Assembly (NCBI GenBank): GCA_047974625.1
Contig: JBKECK010000115.1
Location: 38,869-102,868 of the forward strand
Direction of reading: 5' to 3'
From: CADEDH01 sp047974625
GTDB lineage: Bacteria > Actinomycetota > Acidimicrobiia > Acidimicrobiales > SZUA-35
DNA length: 64,000 bases
The first letter of the stretch is position 1; each line of letters opens with the position of its first letter. The position numbers and the translations under genes were made by a program. The notes beneath the pieces are model-generated. The model did no database searches, had not been told where the DNA came from, and saw nothing but the letters and a program-made list of their open reading frames with translations. Below are positions 52,409 through 61,899 of this stretch, piece after piece.

Positions 52409-53842
52409 ATGGATGCCGTCGAACTGGCCACTCGGATCGGGGCCCGGGAGATCACCCCCGCGGAGGCGGTCGCGGCCGCGGTCGAACGGGCCCGGCGGGT
52501 CAACGGCGATCTCAACGCCATCATCGCCGAACGCTACGAGGCCGCCCTGGAAGCCGCGGCCACCGTCGACCCGTCCGCCGGCGTCGGCCCGCTGGCCGGG
52601 GTGCCCACCCTGGTGAAGGACTGCGGTACCCCGGGGAAGGGGGAACCCGACTACCAGGGCAACCGGGTCCTGAAGGCGCTCGGGAACACCGCCGACCACG
52701 ATTGCAATGTGGTCACCCGGCTACGGGAGGGCGGCCTGGTCTCCCTCGGCCGCACCCACTCCCCCGAGTTCGCGGCCGGGAACGGCCCGGCCACCTGCGA
52801 GACCGAGGCCTTCGGCGCCACCCGCAACCCGTGGGACCCGACCCGGACGGCCATGGGTTCGAGCGGGGGCGCCGCCGCCGCGGTGGCGGCCGGCATCGTG
52901 CCCCTCGCCCACGGCAACGATGGCGGCGGTTCGATCCGGGTGCCGGCGGCGGCGTGCGGGCTGGTGGGTCTGAAACCCACCCGGGGCCGGATCTCGTGGG
53001 GTCCGGACGCCGGGGAGTTCTGGTTCGGGGCGGCGACGATGGGAATGCTGAGCCGGTCCGTGCGTGACACCGCGGCTGGCCTCGACGTCCTCACCGGCTG
53101 GACCCCGGGCGATCACTACACCGCTCCCCCACCGGAGCGTCCGTTCCTCAAGGAGCTGGGCCGAGACCCCGGCCACCTACGGGTGGGGTTGTGCACCCAC
53201 CATCCCCGGGACCGGCTCGACCCGTCGGGGGCTGCCGCGGTGGCCGCGGTCGGCGACGCCTTGGCCGACGCCGGCCACGACGTCAGCGTGGCCCACCCGG
53301 AGTCGTACTTCGACAAGGACATGCTCCGGGCGTTCGTCACCATGATCGACGCCAACATCACCTTCACCATGAACTCCTATGAGGCCCGCATCGGCCGTCC
53401 CTGGACCGAGGACGACGTCGAACACGACACCTGGCAGGCCTATTGCCGGGGCCGGAAGGTGTCCGCCGCCGACTATGTGGCCGTGACCAACACCCTCAAC
53501 CAGTGCGGCCGGCGGATCTCCCAGTGGTGGGAGGGCGACGGCGCCTTCGACCTCCTGGTCACCCCGACCATGGGTGCCCCCGCCCCGTCCCTCGGCTACC
53601 TGATCGAGGAGGGGGTCAACCGCAACCACCGTTTGGCCGACATCCTGCCGTACACGCAGCAGAGCAACATCACCGGCCAGCCGGCGATCTCCCTCCCCCT
53701 GCATTCGACCGACGACGGGCTCCCCGTCGGGGTCCAGTTCGTCGCCCGGTTCGGGGCCGAGGCCCTCCTGCTCCGGCTGGCCGCCCGGCTGGAGCAGTCG
53801 ATGCCGTGGGCGGACCGGCGGCCGCCGGTGTACGCCGACTGA
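52409..53842 (+). CDS. Amidase (amidase-signature family), first copy
   Basis: 477 residues from ATG 52409 behind GAGAGG. The Ser-cisSer-Lys triad is visible: Lys in GVPTLVKDCGTPGKGE, cis-Ser in TAMGSSGGAAAAVAAGIVPL and the nucleophile Ser in GNDGGGSIRVPAAACGL, followed by VGLKPTRGR. It hydrolyses an amide or acyl ester; the long insertions around residues 280-400 leave the substrate open. It is only distantly related to the second amidase downstream, so the two are probably not a recent duplication. Confidence 0.9.
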   Translation: MDAVELATRIGAREITPAEAVAAAVERARRVNGDLNAIIAERYEAALEAAATVDPSAGVGPLAGVPTLVKDCGTPGKGEPDYQGNRVLKALGNTADHDCNVVTRLREGGLVSLGRTHSPEFAAGNGPATCETEAFGATRNPWDPTRTAMGSSGGAAAAVAAGIVPLAHGNDGGGSIRVPAAACGLVGLKPTRGRISWGPDAGEFWFGAATMGMLSRSVRDTAAGLDVLTGWTPGDHYTAPPPERPFLKELGRDPGHLRVGLCTHHPRDRLDPSGAAAVAAVGDALADAGHDVSVAHPESYFDKDMLRAFVTMIDANITFTMNSYEARIGRPWTEDDVEHDTWQAYCRGRKVSAADYVAVTNTLNQCGRRISQWWEGDGAFDLLVTPTMGAPAPSLGYLIEEGVNRNHRLADILPYTQQSNITGQPAISLPLHSTDDGLPVGVQFVARFGAEALLLRLAARLEQSMPWADRRPPVYAD

Positions 53843-53859
53843 CCCCGGGTTCGGCCCGC

Positions 53860-53890
53860 ACGGGTTGTCGAGCTCCGGTCGACAAGCCGT
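53860..53890. terminator. Terminator hairpin between amidase and RarD-like gene
   Basis: ACGGGTTGTCGA (53860-53871) and TCGACAAGCCGT (53879-53890) pair over 12 bp with one mismatch and a seven-base loop. It lies 18 bases after the amidase stop, between convergent genes. Confidence 0.6.
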
Positions 53891-53917
53891 CGGGGCCCGT
53901 CGTTCGGGGGCCGAGCC

Positions 53918-54874
53918 TCAGGAGCCGATGGGGTCGACGACCTCTTCATCGGTCCCGTCGTCGAGCCCATCGCCTGCCGGTGTGGGGATGGGGCGCCGGC
54001 CGGCCCGCAGCCCGTCGATGCTCAGCACGACGAGGGCCACCCAGACCAGGCCGAACCCGATCCAGCGCGACGCCGGCATGGTCTCCCCCAGGACGAGTAC
54101 GGCCACCAGGAGCTGGAGGGTCGGCGTCAGGTACTGGAGCAGGCCCATGGTGGCCAGGGGAAGCCGGCGGGCGGCGCCGGCAAACAGGAGCAGCGGGGCG
54201 GCGGTGACCGCCCCCGAGGCCACCAGCAGCAGGCCTGTCCAGGGGGCGTCCACCCCGAAGTGGCCCCGCCCGGTGGCCTCCAGCACCAGCAACCCCACAG
54301 CGGCCACCGGGGCCAGGGCGAGCGTCTCGCCGGTCAAGCTGACGAGGGCGGGCAGCTCCACCCCCACCTTCTTCTTGATCAGGCCGTAGGTCCCGAACGA
54401 AGCGGCCAGGCACAGCGAGATCCATGGGACCGCCCCGTAGGCGACGGTCAACGCCAGCACGGCGGCGGCCCCGAAGGCCACCGCCGCCCACTGGGCCGGG
54501 CGCAGCCGCTCCCCGAGGACGACCACCCCCGCTACCACCGTGACCAGGGGATTGATGTAGTAGCCGAGACTGGCCTGGGTGACCTGACCCACCCCCACTG
54601 AGTAGACGTAGACCCCCCAGTTGAGGGCCAGCACCACGGCGGCGGTAGCCAGCGGGGCGACGACCCGGGCCGAGCCGAGGGCCCGCACCGCATCCCACCG
54701 CCCCAGCACGGTGACCACGACGACGCACACCACCAGGGACCACAGCACCCGGTGCAACACGATCTCAACGGGGGTCGCCGCGTCGAGCAGGGCGAAGTAG
54801 AGCGGGAACAGGCCCCACAGGCCGTAGGAGGCGATCCCGAACAGGGCGCCCCGGCGCTCGGACGTGGTGCTCAC
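53918..54874 (-). CDS. EamA/RarD-family permease
   Basis: 318 residues from GTG 54874. Ten hydrophobic helices in two EamA repeats are apparent. The RarD-type start GALFGIASYGLWGLFPLYFA, VEIVLHRVLWSLVVC, GYYINPLVTVVAGVVVLGER and LLQYLTPTLQLLVAVLVLGE are diagnostic for the RarD branch (chloramphenicol-sensitivity protein in older annotation). It exports or imports an unknown small metabolite. The tail after GLRAGRRP is acidic and cytoplasmic. Confidence 0.88.
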   Translation of the reverse strand: MSTTSERRGALFGIASYGLWGLFPLYFALLDAATPVEIVLHRVLWSLVVCVVVVTVLGRWDAVRALGSARVVAPLATAAVVLALNWGVYVYSVGVGQVTQASLGYYINPLVTVVAGVVVLGERLRPAQWAAVAFGAAAVLALTVAYGAVPWISLCLAASFGTYGLIKKKVGVELPALVSLTGETLALAPVAAVGLLVLEATGRGHFGVDAPWTGLLLVASGAVTAAPLLLFAGAARRLPLATMGLLQYLTPTLQLLVAVLVLGETMPASRWIGFGLVWVALVVLSIDGLRAGRRPIPTPAGDGLDDGTDEEVVDPIGS

Positions 54875-55033
54875 CGTCTCGAGCCTATGGCCGGGCCGGG
54901 CCGGGCAAGTTGCCGGCGCGGCTTGCCGACGTCGGCGGGGGCGACCACGCTCGTGAACGCACGGAACGTGTCGAACCGCACATCGCCCGGTCGATCCCCG
55001 GCCCGGTGGGCGCACCAGCAAGGGGGAACCGTC

Positions 55034-56458
55034 ATGCCCGAAGCCGAACTGTGGCAATTGAGCGCGGTGGAGGTGGCCGCCGGGATCCGGACCCGGACGT
55101 TCACCTCCCGCGAGGTGGTGGACGCCGTCCTCGACCGGATAGCCGCGCTCAACCCGCGCCTGAACGCCATTGTGGTGGAACGGCCGGACGAGGCCCGGGC
55201 CCGGGCTGACGACGCCGACGCCGCGGTGGCCCGGGGTGACGAGCTCGGACCTCTACACGGGGTTCCGGTGACCATCAAGGAGAACATCGATCAGGTCGGC
55301 TACCCGACCACCAACGGGGTGGCGGCCTTCGCCGACCTGATGCCGAGCCAGGATTCACCGGTGGTGACCAACCTGACCCGGGCGGGCGCGGTGTTCATCG
55401 GGCGGACCAACACCCCCGAGTTCTCGATGCGGCCCACCACCGACAACCCGCTCCGGGGCCGGACCTACAACCCGTGGGACGACGACGCCTCCCCGGGCGG
55501 GTCGTCCGGTGGGGCGGGAGCGGCCGCCGCCGCCGGGTTCGGACCCCTCCACCACGGCAACGACATCGGCGGTTCACTCCGGTTCCCGTCGTCGGCCAAC
55601 GGGGTGGTCACGGTCAAACCGGGCACCTTCCGGGTGCCGACCTTCAACAGCTCCGCCCCCGCCGAGCGGGGCCCCCTGTCGCAGGCCATGTCCTCGCAGG
55701 GCGTCATCGCCCGTCACGCCGCCGACGTCCGCCTGGCAACCGAGGTCCTGGTCCGTCCCGACTGGCGCGATCCGAACGCGCCCCCGGTGCCGTTCTTCGG
55801 GACCCCGATCGACGGTCCGGTGTCGGTGGCGGTGACCACCGAATCCCACGGGTTCCCGATCCACCCCGACATGGTCGGTCTGATCAACCGGGCGGCCGGG
55901 ATCCTGGCCGACGCCGGGTACGCGGTGGAGGAGGCCGAACCCCCGTCGGTGCTGGAGGCGGCGGGCGCCTGGTTCCGGACCGGCTCCACCGAGATGAAGG
56001 CCGTGCTCGCCCCGGCCGTCGACAAGTTCGGCTCCAAGGACATCCAGGCGGTGTTCGACCACTTCTTCGCCCGTTCGACCATCCTCGACCGGGACGGCTA
56101 CATCGCCGAGTTCGGCGACCGGACCCGCATGATGCGGGAATGGGGCCGGTTCCTCGACCGCCACCCCCTGGTGCTCACCCCGTTCATGATGGACCCCCTG
56201 TTCGCCTGGGACGCCGACCTCGACCCGGCCGGGATGGCCCGCCTGCTGGACGGGTCCATCTACTCCTTCAGCATGAACTACCTCGGCCTGCCGGCCGGGG
56301 TCATCGGCATGGACCTGGTGGAGGGTCTCCCGGCTGCGGTGCAGGTGGTGGGCCGCCGGTTCCGGGAGGACCTGATCTGCGACGCCCTGGAGGTCATCGA
56401 ACAGACCAACGGGCCGTTGGCCTTCCACCTCTGGGACCGCGCCGACGGGGAGGCCTGA
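55034..56458 (+). CDS. Amidase (amidase-signature family), second copy
   Basis: 474 residues from ATG 55034 with AGGGGGA seven bases upstream. Catalytic Lys is in GVPVTIKENIDQVG, cis-Ser in DASPGGSSGGAGAAAAAGFG and nucleophile Ser in GNDIGGSLRFPSSANGV, followed by VTVKPGTFRVP. The triad is intact. Such enzymes act on simple amides, acylated amino acids or as GatA-like subunits; without gatB/C nearby this is a stand-alone amidase. It precedes leuS by about 80 bases. Confidence 0.9.
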   Translation: MPEAELWQLSAVEVAAGIRTRTFTSREVVDAVLDRIAALNPRLNAIVVERPDEARARADDADAAVARGDELGPLHGVPVTIKENIDQVGYPTTNGVAAFADLMPSQDSPVVTNLTRAGAVFIGRTNTPEFSMRPTTDNPLRGRTYNPWDDDASPGGSSGGAGAAAAAGFGPLHHGNDIGGSLRFPSSANGVVTVKPGTFRVPTFNSSAPAERGPLSQAMSSQGVIARHAADVRLATEVLVRPDWRDPNAPPVPFFGTPIDGPVSVAVTTESHGFPIHPDMVGLINRAAGILADAGYAVEEAEPPSVLEAAGAWFRTGSTEMKAVLAPAVDKFGSKDIQAVFDHFFARSTILDRDGYIAEFGDRTRMMREWGRFLDRHPLVLTPFMMDPLFAWDADLDPAGMARLLDGSIYSFSMNYLGLPAGVIGMDLVEGLPAAVQVVGRRFREDLICDALEVIEQTNGPLAFHLWDRADGEA

Positions 56459-56539
56459 CCCACCGGGCCGGTCGTCCTGATCCCGGCCGGCACGTCCCCG
56501 CCCGATCCAACCGCCGGGGTTTCTAGAGTGGACCCGGCT

Positions 56540-59422
56540 ATGGCTGACGTTCACACCCCGACCAGCGACCTCGCCGAAACCGCCGACCCGGCCGCGGACG
56601 CTGACATCCCGTACCGGTACACGGCGGCCCTGGCCGCGGTCATCGAGCGGCGCTGGCAGGACCGCTGGGCCGCCGACAAGACGTTCGAGGCCCCGAACCC
56701 GGCCGGCCCCCTGGCCGACCCAACCAAGTTGGGCCACCGACCCAAACGGTTCGTGCTCGACATGTTCCCCTACCCGTCGGGGGTGGGCCTGCACGTGGGT
56801 CATCCCCTCGGCTACATCGGCACCGACGTGTACGGCCGGTACCGCCGGATGCGGGGCGACAACGTGCTCCACGCCATCGGCTACGACGCCTTCGGCCTCC
56901 CGGCCGAGCAGTACGCCATCGACACCGGCACCCACCCCCGCGCCCGCACCGAGGAGAACATCGCCAACATGCGGCGCCAGCTCCGCCGCCTGGGCCTGGC
57001 CCACGACGAACGCCGCAGCGTGGCCACCACCGACGAGGACTACTACCGCTGGACCCAGTGGATCTTCCTCCAGATCTTCAACGCCTGGTACGACGCCGAC
57101 GCCGACCGGGCCCGCCCCATCGCCGAGCTCGAAGCTGAGTTCGCCTCGGGGTCCCGACCCAGCCCCACCGGGCGTGACTGGTCCTCCCTCAGCCCCACCG
57201 AACGGGCCGGGGTCCTCGACGGGTACCGCCTGGCCTACGTGAACGAGGCCCCGGTCAACTGGTGCCCGGGTCTGGGCACGGTGGTGGCCAACGAGGAGGT
57301 CACCGTCGACGGCCGCAGCGACCGGGGGAACTTCCCGGTGTTCAAACGGAACATGCGGCAGTGGATGATGCGGATCACGGCCTACGCCGACCGTCTGATA
57401 GACGATCTCGACCTGCTCGACTGGCCCGAGTCGATCAAGACGATGCAACGGAACTGGATCGGCCGTTCGGCGGGGGCCCGGGTGGAGTTCGGCAGTCCGG
57501 CCGGCCCGATCACCGTGTTCACCACCCGGCCCGACACCCTGTTCGGGGCCACCTTCATGGTGCTGGCCCCCGAACACCCCCTGGTCGACGCCCTCACCGC
57601 TCCCGGACAGGCCGACACCGTGGCCGCCTACCGGAGGGAGGCGGCGGCCAAGAGCGACGTGAACCGCCAGATGGACGACCGGGACAAGACCGGGGTGTTC
57701 ACCGGTTCCTCCGCGGTGAACCCCCTCAACGGGGCGGAGATCCCGGTGTGGATCGCCGACTACGTCCTTATGGGCTATGGGACCGGCGCCATCATGGCCG
57801 TCCCCTCCGGCGACCAGCGCGACTTCGAGTTCGCCCGCCGCTTCGGCCTGCCCGTCGTGGCCACCCAGATGCCGCCCCCCGAGTGGTTCGCCGAACGTGA
57901 CACCGTGCCGTCGGCCGACGCCACCACCTGGCCGGAGGCCTATGTGGGCGAGGGTGTCTACGTGAACTCGGCCAACAACGGCCTGGTCCTCGACGGTGAC
58001 CGGACGATGGCGGAGGCCCAGGCCCTGACCAACGCCTGGCTCGAGACCAACGGCCACGGTGAGGGCACCCTCAACTACCGTCTGAGGGACTGGCTGTTCG
58101 CCCGCCAGCGGTACTGGGGCGAGCCGTTCCCGATCCTGTGGGACGCGGACGGGGTGCCCCATCCGGTGCCCGAGGGCCAGCTCCCGGTCACCCTGCCCCC
58201 CCTCGAGGACTTCAAACCGGTGGCCGCCGACCCCGACGACGCCGAATCGGAGCCGGACCTGCCGCTCGGCCGGGTGGCCGACTGGGTCAACGTCACCGCC
58301 GACCTGGGGGACGGTCCCCGCACCTTCCGGCGCGACCTGAACGTGATGCCCCAGTGGGCGGGCTCGTGCTGGTACGAGCTGCGGTACCTGGACCCGACCA
58401 ACGAGAAGCGGTTCGTCGACCCGGCGGTGGAGGCGTACTGGATGGGCCCCCAGGGTCCGGGCCACCCCGGCGGCGTCGACCTCTACGTGGGCGGCGTGGA
58501 GCACGCGGTGCTCCACCTGCTCTACGCCCGGTTCTGGCACAAGGTCCTGTTCGACCTCGGCCTGCTGAGCTCCCGGGAGCCGTACTACCGGCTGTTCAAC
58601 CAGGGCTACATCCAGGCCGCCGCCTACCTGGACGACCGGGGGATCCATGTCGAGGCCTCCGAGGTGGTGGAGGGCCCGGACGGGACGTTCACCCACAATG
58701 GCGCCCCGGTGGCCCGCGAGTTCGGGAAGATGGGCAAGAGCCTGAAGAACGCGGTAGCCCCCGACGAGATCTACGCCGAGTACGGGGCCGACACCCTGCG
58801 GTTGTACGAGATGGCGATGGGCCCGTTCGACTCATCTCGTCCCTGGAGCACCCGTGACATCGTCGGGATGTACCGGTTCCTGCAGCGGGTGTGGCGAAAC
58901 CTGGTGGACGAGGCCACCGGCGAGCTCACGGTCACCGACACCGAGCCGGACACCGGAACCCTGCGCCTGCTGCACCAGACCATGGACGCGGTGGGCCGCG
59001 ATTATGACGAGCTCCGGTTCAACACCTCGGTGGCCAAGCTGATCGAGCTCAACAACGCCCTGACCAAGGTGGTGGCGGCCGACGGTGGCCTTCCCCGGGC
59101 GATCGCCGAGCCGTTCGTGCTGATGCTGGCCCCGCTGGTGCCCCATGTGGCCGAAGAGCTGTGGGGCCGCCTGGGGCACGACACCACCCTGGCCTATACC
59201 GGCTTCCCCCAGGCCGACCCGGCCCTGCTGGTGGCCGACTCGGTGGAGTACCCGGTCCAGGTGAACGGAAAGGTGCGCTCCCGGATCACCGTGGACGCCG
59301 ACGCCGACGCCGCCGCCGTCGAGGCCGCCGCCCTGGCCGACGAGAAGGTGTCCGGCCACCTCAGCGGCCCCCCGAAGAAGGTCATCGTGGTGCCTGGCAA
59401 GCTCGTCAACGTAGTCGTCTGA
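56540..59422 (+). CDS. leuS: Leucyl-tRNA synthetase
   Basis: 960 residues from ATG 56540 (a GTG at 56528 is in frame). The class I HIGH motif is LHVGHPLGY after DMFPYPSG, and the KMSKS loop is EFGKMGKSLKN, the KMGKS variant common in actinobacteria. The CP1 editing domain has TVFTTRPDTLFGATF and MAVPSGDQRDFEFA, so proofreading should be intact. The anticodon region and the C-terminal domain (PVQVNGKVRSRITV, GPPKKVIVVPGKLVNVV) are complete. It charges tRNA-Leu. Confidence 0.97.
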   Translation: MADVHTPTSDLAETADPAADADIPYRYTAALAAVIERRWQDRWAADKTFEAPNPAGPLADPTKLGHRPKRFVLDMFPYPSGVGLHVGHPLGYIGTDVYGRYRRMRGDNVLHAIGYDAFGLPAEQYAIDTGTHPRARTEENIANMRRQLRRLGLAHDERRSVATTDEDYYRWTQWIFLQIFNAWYDADADRARPIAELEAEFASGSRPSPTGRDWSSLSPTERAGVLDGYRLAYVNEAPVNWCPGLGTVVANEEVTVDGRSDRGNFPVFKRNMRQWMMRITAYADRLIDDLDLLDWPESIKTMQRNWIGRSAGARVEFGSPAGPITVFTTRPDTLFGATFMVLAPEHPLVDALTAPGQADTVAAYRREAAAKSDVNRQMDDRDKTGVFTGSSAVNPLNGAEIPVWIADYVLMGYGTGAIMAVPSGDQRDFEFARRFGLPVVATQMPPPEWFAERDTVPSADATTWPEAYVGEGVYVNSANNGLVLDGDRTMAEAQALTNAWLETNGHGEGTLNYRLRDWLFARQRYWGEPFPILWDADGVPHPVPEGQLPVTLPPLEDFKPVAADPDDAESEPDLPLGRVADWVNVTADLGDGPRTFRRDLNVMPQWAGSCWYELRYLDPTNEKRFVDPAVEAYWMGPQGPGHPGGVDLYVGGVEHAVLHLLYARFWHKVLFDLGLLSSREPYYRLFNQGYIQAAAYLDDRGIHVEASEVVEGPDGTFTHNGAPVAREFGKMGKSLKNAVAPDEIYAEYGADTLRLYEMAMGPFDSSRPWSTRDIVGMYRFLQRVWRNLVDEATGELTVTDTEPDTGTLRLLHQTMDAVGRDYDELRFNTSVAKLIELNNALTKVVAADGGLPRAIAEPFVLMLAPLVPHVAEELWGRLGHDTTLAYTGFPQADPALLVADSVEYPVQVNGKVRSRITVDADADAAAVEAAALADEKVSGHLSGPPKKVIVVPGKLVNVVV

Positions 59423-59467
59423 GCCGACCGCCAGGTAGACGCCTGGCCCGTCTCCCACCGGTCGGCT
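59422..59467 (+). terminator. Putative leuS terminator
   Basis: AGCCGACCG (59422-59430) pairs perfectly with CGGTCGGCT (59459-59467), with a nested CCAGG/CCTGG (59431-59435, 59442-59446). It starts at the leuS stop codon. There is no T tract. Confidence 0.45.
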
Positions 59468-59726
59468 CCTCGCCGATGCCCGGGCGCCCCGCGTCCAGGC
59501 CCAGTTCTGAGACTTCAGGTGTTCTTGAGGTCCGGTTGTCGCCTGCTTGAGGCCCCGTTGCGGTGAGCGGATCGAACAGACTCAAGTCACCCGACAATGG
59601 GACGTTCGGCCCAGTCACACCCACAAATCTCCTGTCATATTCGAGACGTAACGAAGCGTCAGATTCGCTTCGGGTCATCAACCGGGCGGTACCGATCACC
59701 ACCGGCCCAGCATCAGGAGACAAGCC
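59468..59726 (+). promoter_or_regulatory. Upstream region and leader of the surface-protein cassette
   Basis: This gene-free region must carry the cassette promoter. A perfect 7-bp stem with a seven-base loop lies at 59652-59672 (CGAAGCG/CGCTTCG), about 55 bases before the first start codon, and a good AGGAGA ribosome-binding site is at 59715-59720. I could not identify a convincing -35/-10 pair or a known riboswitch. Confidence 0.45.
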
Positions 59727-60320
59727 ATGCGACCTCGACGTCGTTCCCCCCTCACCCTGTCCCGGACTCTCGGCCCCCTCGTTGGGATCGCGGCAGCCGC
59801 CGTGATGGTCGTCGGCTCGTCCGACGCCGCGTTCACAGCGAACACGTCGAACCAGTCCAACACCTACTCGGCAGCCACCGTCAGCCTCGTCGACGACGAT
59901 TCCGGCTCGGCGCTGATGCAGCTCTCGAATCTCGTCCCCGGCGACTCGGCCACCAAGTGCATCACGGTGAACTACACCGGCAGCACCTTCGATCTGACCC
60001 CGGTCAAGTTGTACGCCGCGCTGGCCAGCGAGGTCGACGGGTTCGCTAGTCATGTCGACATGACCATCTCGGTGGGCACCGGCGGCTCCTACAGCGACTG
60101 CACCGGGTTCACCGAGACCAGCCAGCTCTACTCCGGCACCCTGTCCAACCTGGCGGCCACCAACAGCAGCTTCGCCACCGGCATCACCGGGTACACCCCG
60201 GCCAGTGGCAGCACCTCGCGCACCTACAAGTTCGTGGCCACCCTCGGCTCGGACACCCCCGACACCGCGCAGGGCGACAGTGTGACCGCCAACTTCACCT
60301 GGGAAGTCCAGTCCGCCTAG
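59727..60320 (+). CDS. TasA/CalY-like secreted protein with SipW-type signal peptide
   Basis: 197 residues from ATG 59727 (AGGAGA, six bases). A basic start (MRPRRR) and a hydrophobic segment (LVGIAAAAVMVVGSSDAAF) are followed by FTANTSNQSNTYSAATVSLV, DDDSGSALMQLSNLVPGD and CITVNYTGS. This is the layout of SipW-dependent exported proteins such as camelysin/TasA: the signal ends at A-A-F (34-36) and the mature part is an all-beta, Thr/Ser-rich domain ending in ANFTWEV. Two cysteines (KCITV, DCTGF) could form a disulfide. The next gene encodes its likely signal peptidase. Fibre formation is possible by analogy but not shown by the sequence. Confidence 0.75.
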   Translation: MRPRRRSPLTLSRTLGPLVGIAAAAVMVVGSSDAAFTANTSNQSNTYSAATVSLVDDDSGSALMQLSNLVPGDSATKCITVNYTGSTFDLTPVKLYAALASEVDGFASHVDMTISVGTGGSYSDCTGFTETSQLYSGTLSNLAATNSSFATGITGYTPASGSTSRTYKFVATLGSDTPDTAQGDSVTANFTWEVQSA

Positions 60321-60354
60321 TCCGGACCGGTACCGGGAGACACGAGCCGTCGTG

Positions 60355-60936
60355 ATGAACGCACCGATCAGTCCGAATGGGGTCCGCACGCCGACCGTAC
60401 GACACTGGGGAGCGGACGCAACCTCCTTTGTCGTACGGACGGCGAGCGAGGCCTTCGTCTGGGCCCAGATGTCGCTCCTCGTGATGACCGTACTCCTGTG
60501 GGCGGCGTTCGGCCGTCACGCCGTAGCCATCAAGGGCGGCTCGATGACCCCGTCGATCGAGCCCGGCTCGGTGGTGGTGCTCGAACCGGTGGCGGCCGGG
60601 GACGATCTGGTCGGGCGCGTGGCCACGTTCAACGCCGAACGTGGCCTGGTCACTCACCGGATCGTGGAAGTGACCGATGAGGGAACCATGGTCACCAAAG
60701 GTGACGCCAACGCCCAAGCCGACACCGACAACATCGCCGTGGATGAGATCATCGGTGTCGGACGGGTGGTCGTCCCCCTGGTCGGCCTCCCCTCGTACTG
60801 GGTCCACACGGGTGACTGGGCCGCGATCGCCCTGCTGGGTGTGGTGGACGCCGCGGCCCTGTGGGTGCGGCGGCCCGAGACCCGGTTGCCGGGTGAGTCG
60901 CCGTCCGCCTACGACACCACCGAGGTGGCGCCGTGA
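60355..60936 (+). CDS. SipW-type (ER-like) signal peptidase I
   Basis: 193 residues from ATG 60355 (GTG at 60352 also possible). After one membrane segment (MSLLVMTVLLWAAFG) come GGSMTPSIEPGSVVVLEPV with the catalytic Ser at about 63, GRVATFNAERGLVTHRIVEV with His at about 101 replacing the usual Lys, and MVTKGDANAQADTDNI. The Ser-His pair defines the SipW/archaeal/Sec11 branch rather than the LepB branch. A second membrane segment is near the C-terminus. It overlaps the next gene by four bases and lies between the two proteins it should process. Confidence 0.9.
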   Translation: MNAPISPNGVRTPTVRHWGADATSFVVRTASEAFVWAQMSLLVMTVLLWAAFGRHAVAIKGGSMTPSIEPGSVVVLEPVAAGDDLVGRVATFNAERGLVTHRIVEVTDEGTMVTKGDANAQADTDNIAVDEIIGVGRVVVPLVGLPSYWVHTGDWAAIALLGVVDAAALWVRRPETRLPGESPSAYDTTEVAP

Positions 60937-61796
60937 CCTCCCGCCGGCTCGCCGTGTGGCTGGTGTTGATGGGGTTCCTGCTCGCAGCCACCGTCCAGGG
61001 CAGCAACGCGGCCTTCTCGGGCCGGGCCCCGGAGGCGGCATCGTTCTCCGCGTACGGGAACTTCAACGACTTCAGCCGCATCACCAACGTCAGCGCCGCC
61101 GCATCCTCGTCCCTGGTGTGGTGGCTCGACAGTTCGAAGCCCGCCACCGTCTTCTCTGACGCTACCTGCACCACCCCGACCCCCGTGGGCGGCTCGGTGC
61201 AGTGCTGGACCGACCGGCGCCCCGGCCACTCCAACTTGTTGGCGGTCGCGGCCGCCCAACGGGCCTCCACCCCTATCGCCGGCCAGGCCCCGATCCGGTT
61301 CGCCGGCGGCGCCGCCATGACCGGACCGGACCTGCTGGCATCCACGGGCACAGTGACGATCTTTTTCGTCTTCCGTGAAAACGTCCGGCTCGCGAACTTC
61401 GTGTTCAGCCTGAACGGCATCATCACCACCAGCCCGGGTCGCTTCACGCTGCACGCACCGTGGACCGACGGCAACGTCTTCTTGGATGCCGGCGACACCG
61501 GCCAGAACCGAGCCCACACACCCACCAACACGATCACCACGGGAACCCCCGCACTCCTCGGAGCCTGGAAGGACCCCGTCTACGGCCACAACCGCGTCCA
61601 GATCGACCGTAAGCAGATCTTCGACTCGACCGGCTACACCGTGGCCAGCACCGTCGGCGGCATCCGGGTGGGGGCCTTGGGTAGCTACAGCTCGAACCAT
61701 GACTTCGCCGAGATCCTGGTGTTCTCATCCACCCTGTCCGACACCGACCGCTACCACGTGGCCCAGTACCTCCAAACCAAATGGGGAACCCCCTGA
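60933..61796 (+). CDS. Secreted LamG/concanavalin-like surface protein with SipW-type signal
   Basis: 287 residues from GTG 60933, translationally coupled to sipW (GTGA). The signal peptide is RRLAVWLVLMGFLLAATVQG followed by SNAAFSGRA, with A-A-F at 26-28 as in the first cassette protein. The mature part has a LamG-like jelly-roll pattern: SLVWWLDSSKPATVFSD, PIRFAGGAAM, TVTIFFVFRENVRL, RVQIDRKQIFDS, FAEILVFSSTLSDTDRYHVA and the final QYLQTKWG. Such domains bind glycans or other surface ligands. There is no sortase motif or membrane anchor, so it may be released or join the TasA-like protein. The ligand is unknown. Confidence 0.75.
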   Translation: MTSRRLAVWLVLMGFLLAATVQGSNAAFSGRAPEAASFSAYGNFNDFSRITNVSAAASSSLVWWLDSSKPATVFSDATCTTPTPVGGSVQCWTDRRPGHSNLLAVAAAQRASTPIAGQAPIRFAGGAAMTGPDLLASTGTVTIFFVFRENVRLANFVFSLNGIITTSPGRFTLHAPWTDGNVFLDAGDTGQNRAHTPTNTITTGTPALLGAWKDPVYGHNRVQIDRKQIFDSTGYTVASTVGGIRVGALGSYSSNHDFAEILVFSSTLSDTDRYHVAQYLQTKWGTP

Positions 61797-61825
61797 CCGG
61801 CGCACTACCAGGTTGGCGGCCCTTT

Positions 61826-61840
61826 GGGTGACGGTCACCC
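61826..61840. promoter_or_regulatory. Palindrome flanked by direct repeats upstream of the monooxygenase
   Basis: GGGTGAC-G-GTCACCC is a perfect 15-bp palindrome, too tight to form a hairpin, so protein binding is more likely. GGTTGGCGGC occurs on both sides (61811-61820 and 61852-61861). It is about 60 bases before the luciferase-like gene. Confidence 0.4.
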
Positions 61841-61899
61841 CTCTGTCCTAGGGTTGGCGGCACAGCATCTGTCACCGATCCAAGAAGGGGGGATCACCC

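Noticed and set aside
59468..59726. Riboswitch in the leader of the TasA-like gene
   Set aside because: One small hairpin is present, but none of the conserved cores that I know (c-di-GMP, SAM, cobalamin, ydaO) can be recognised.
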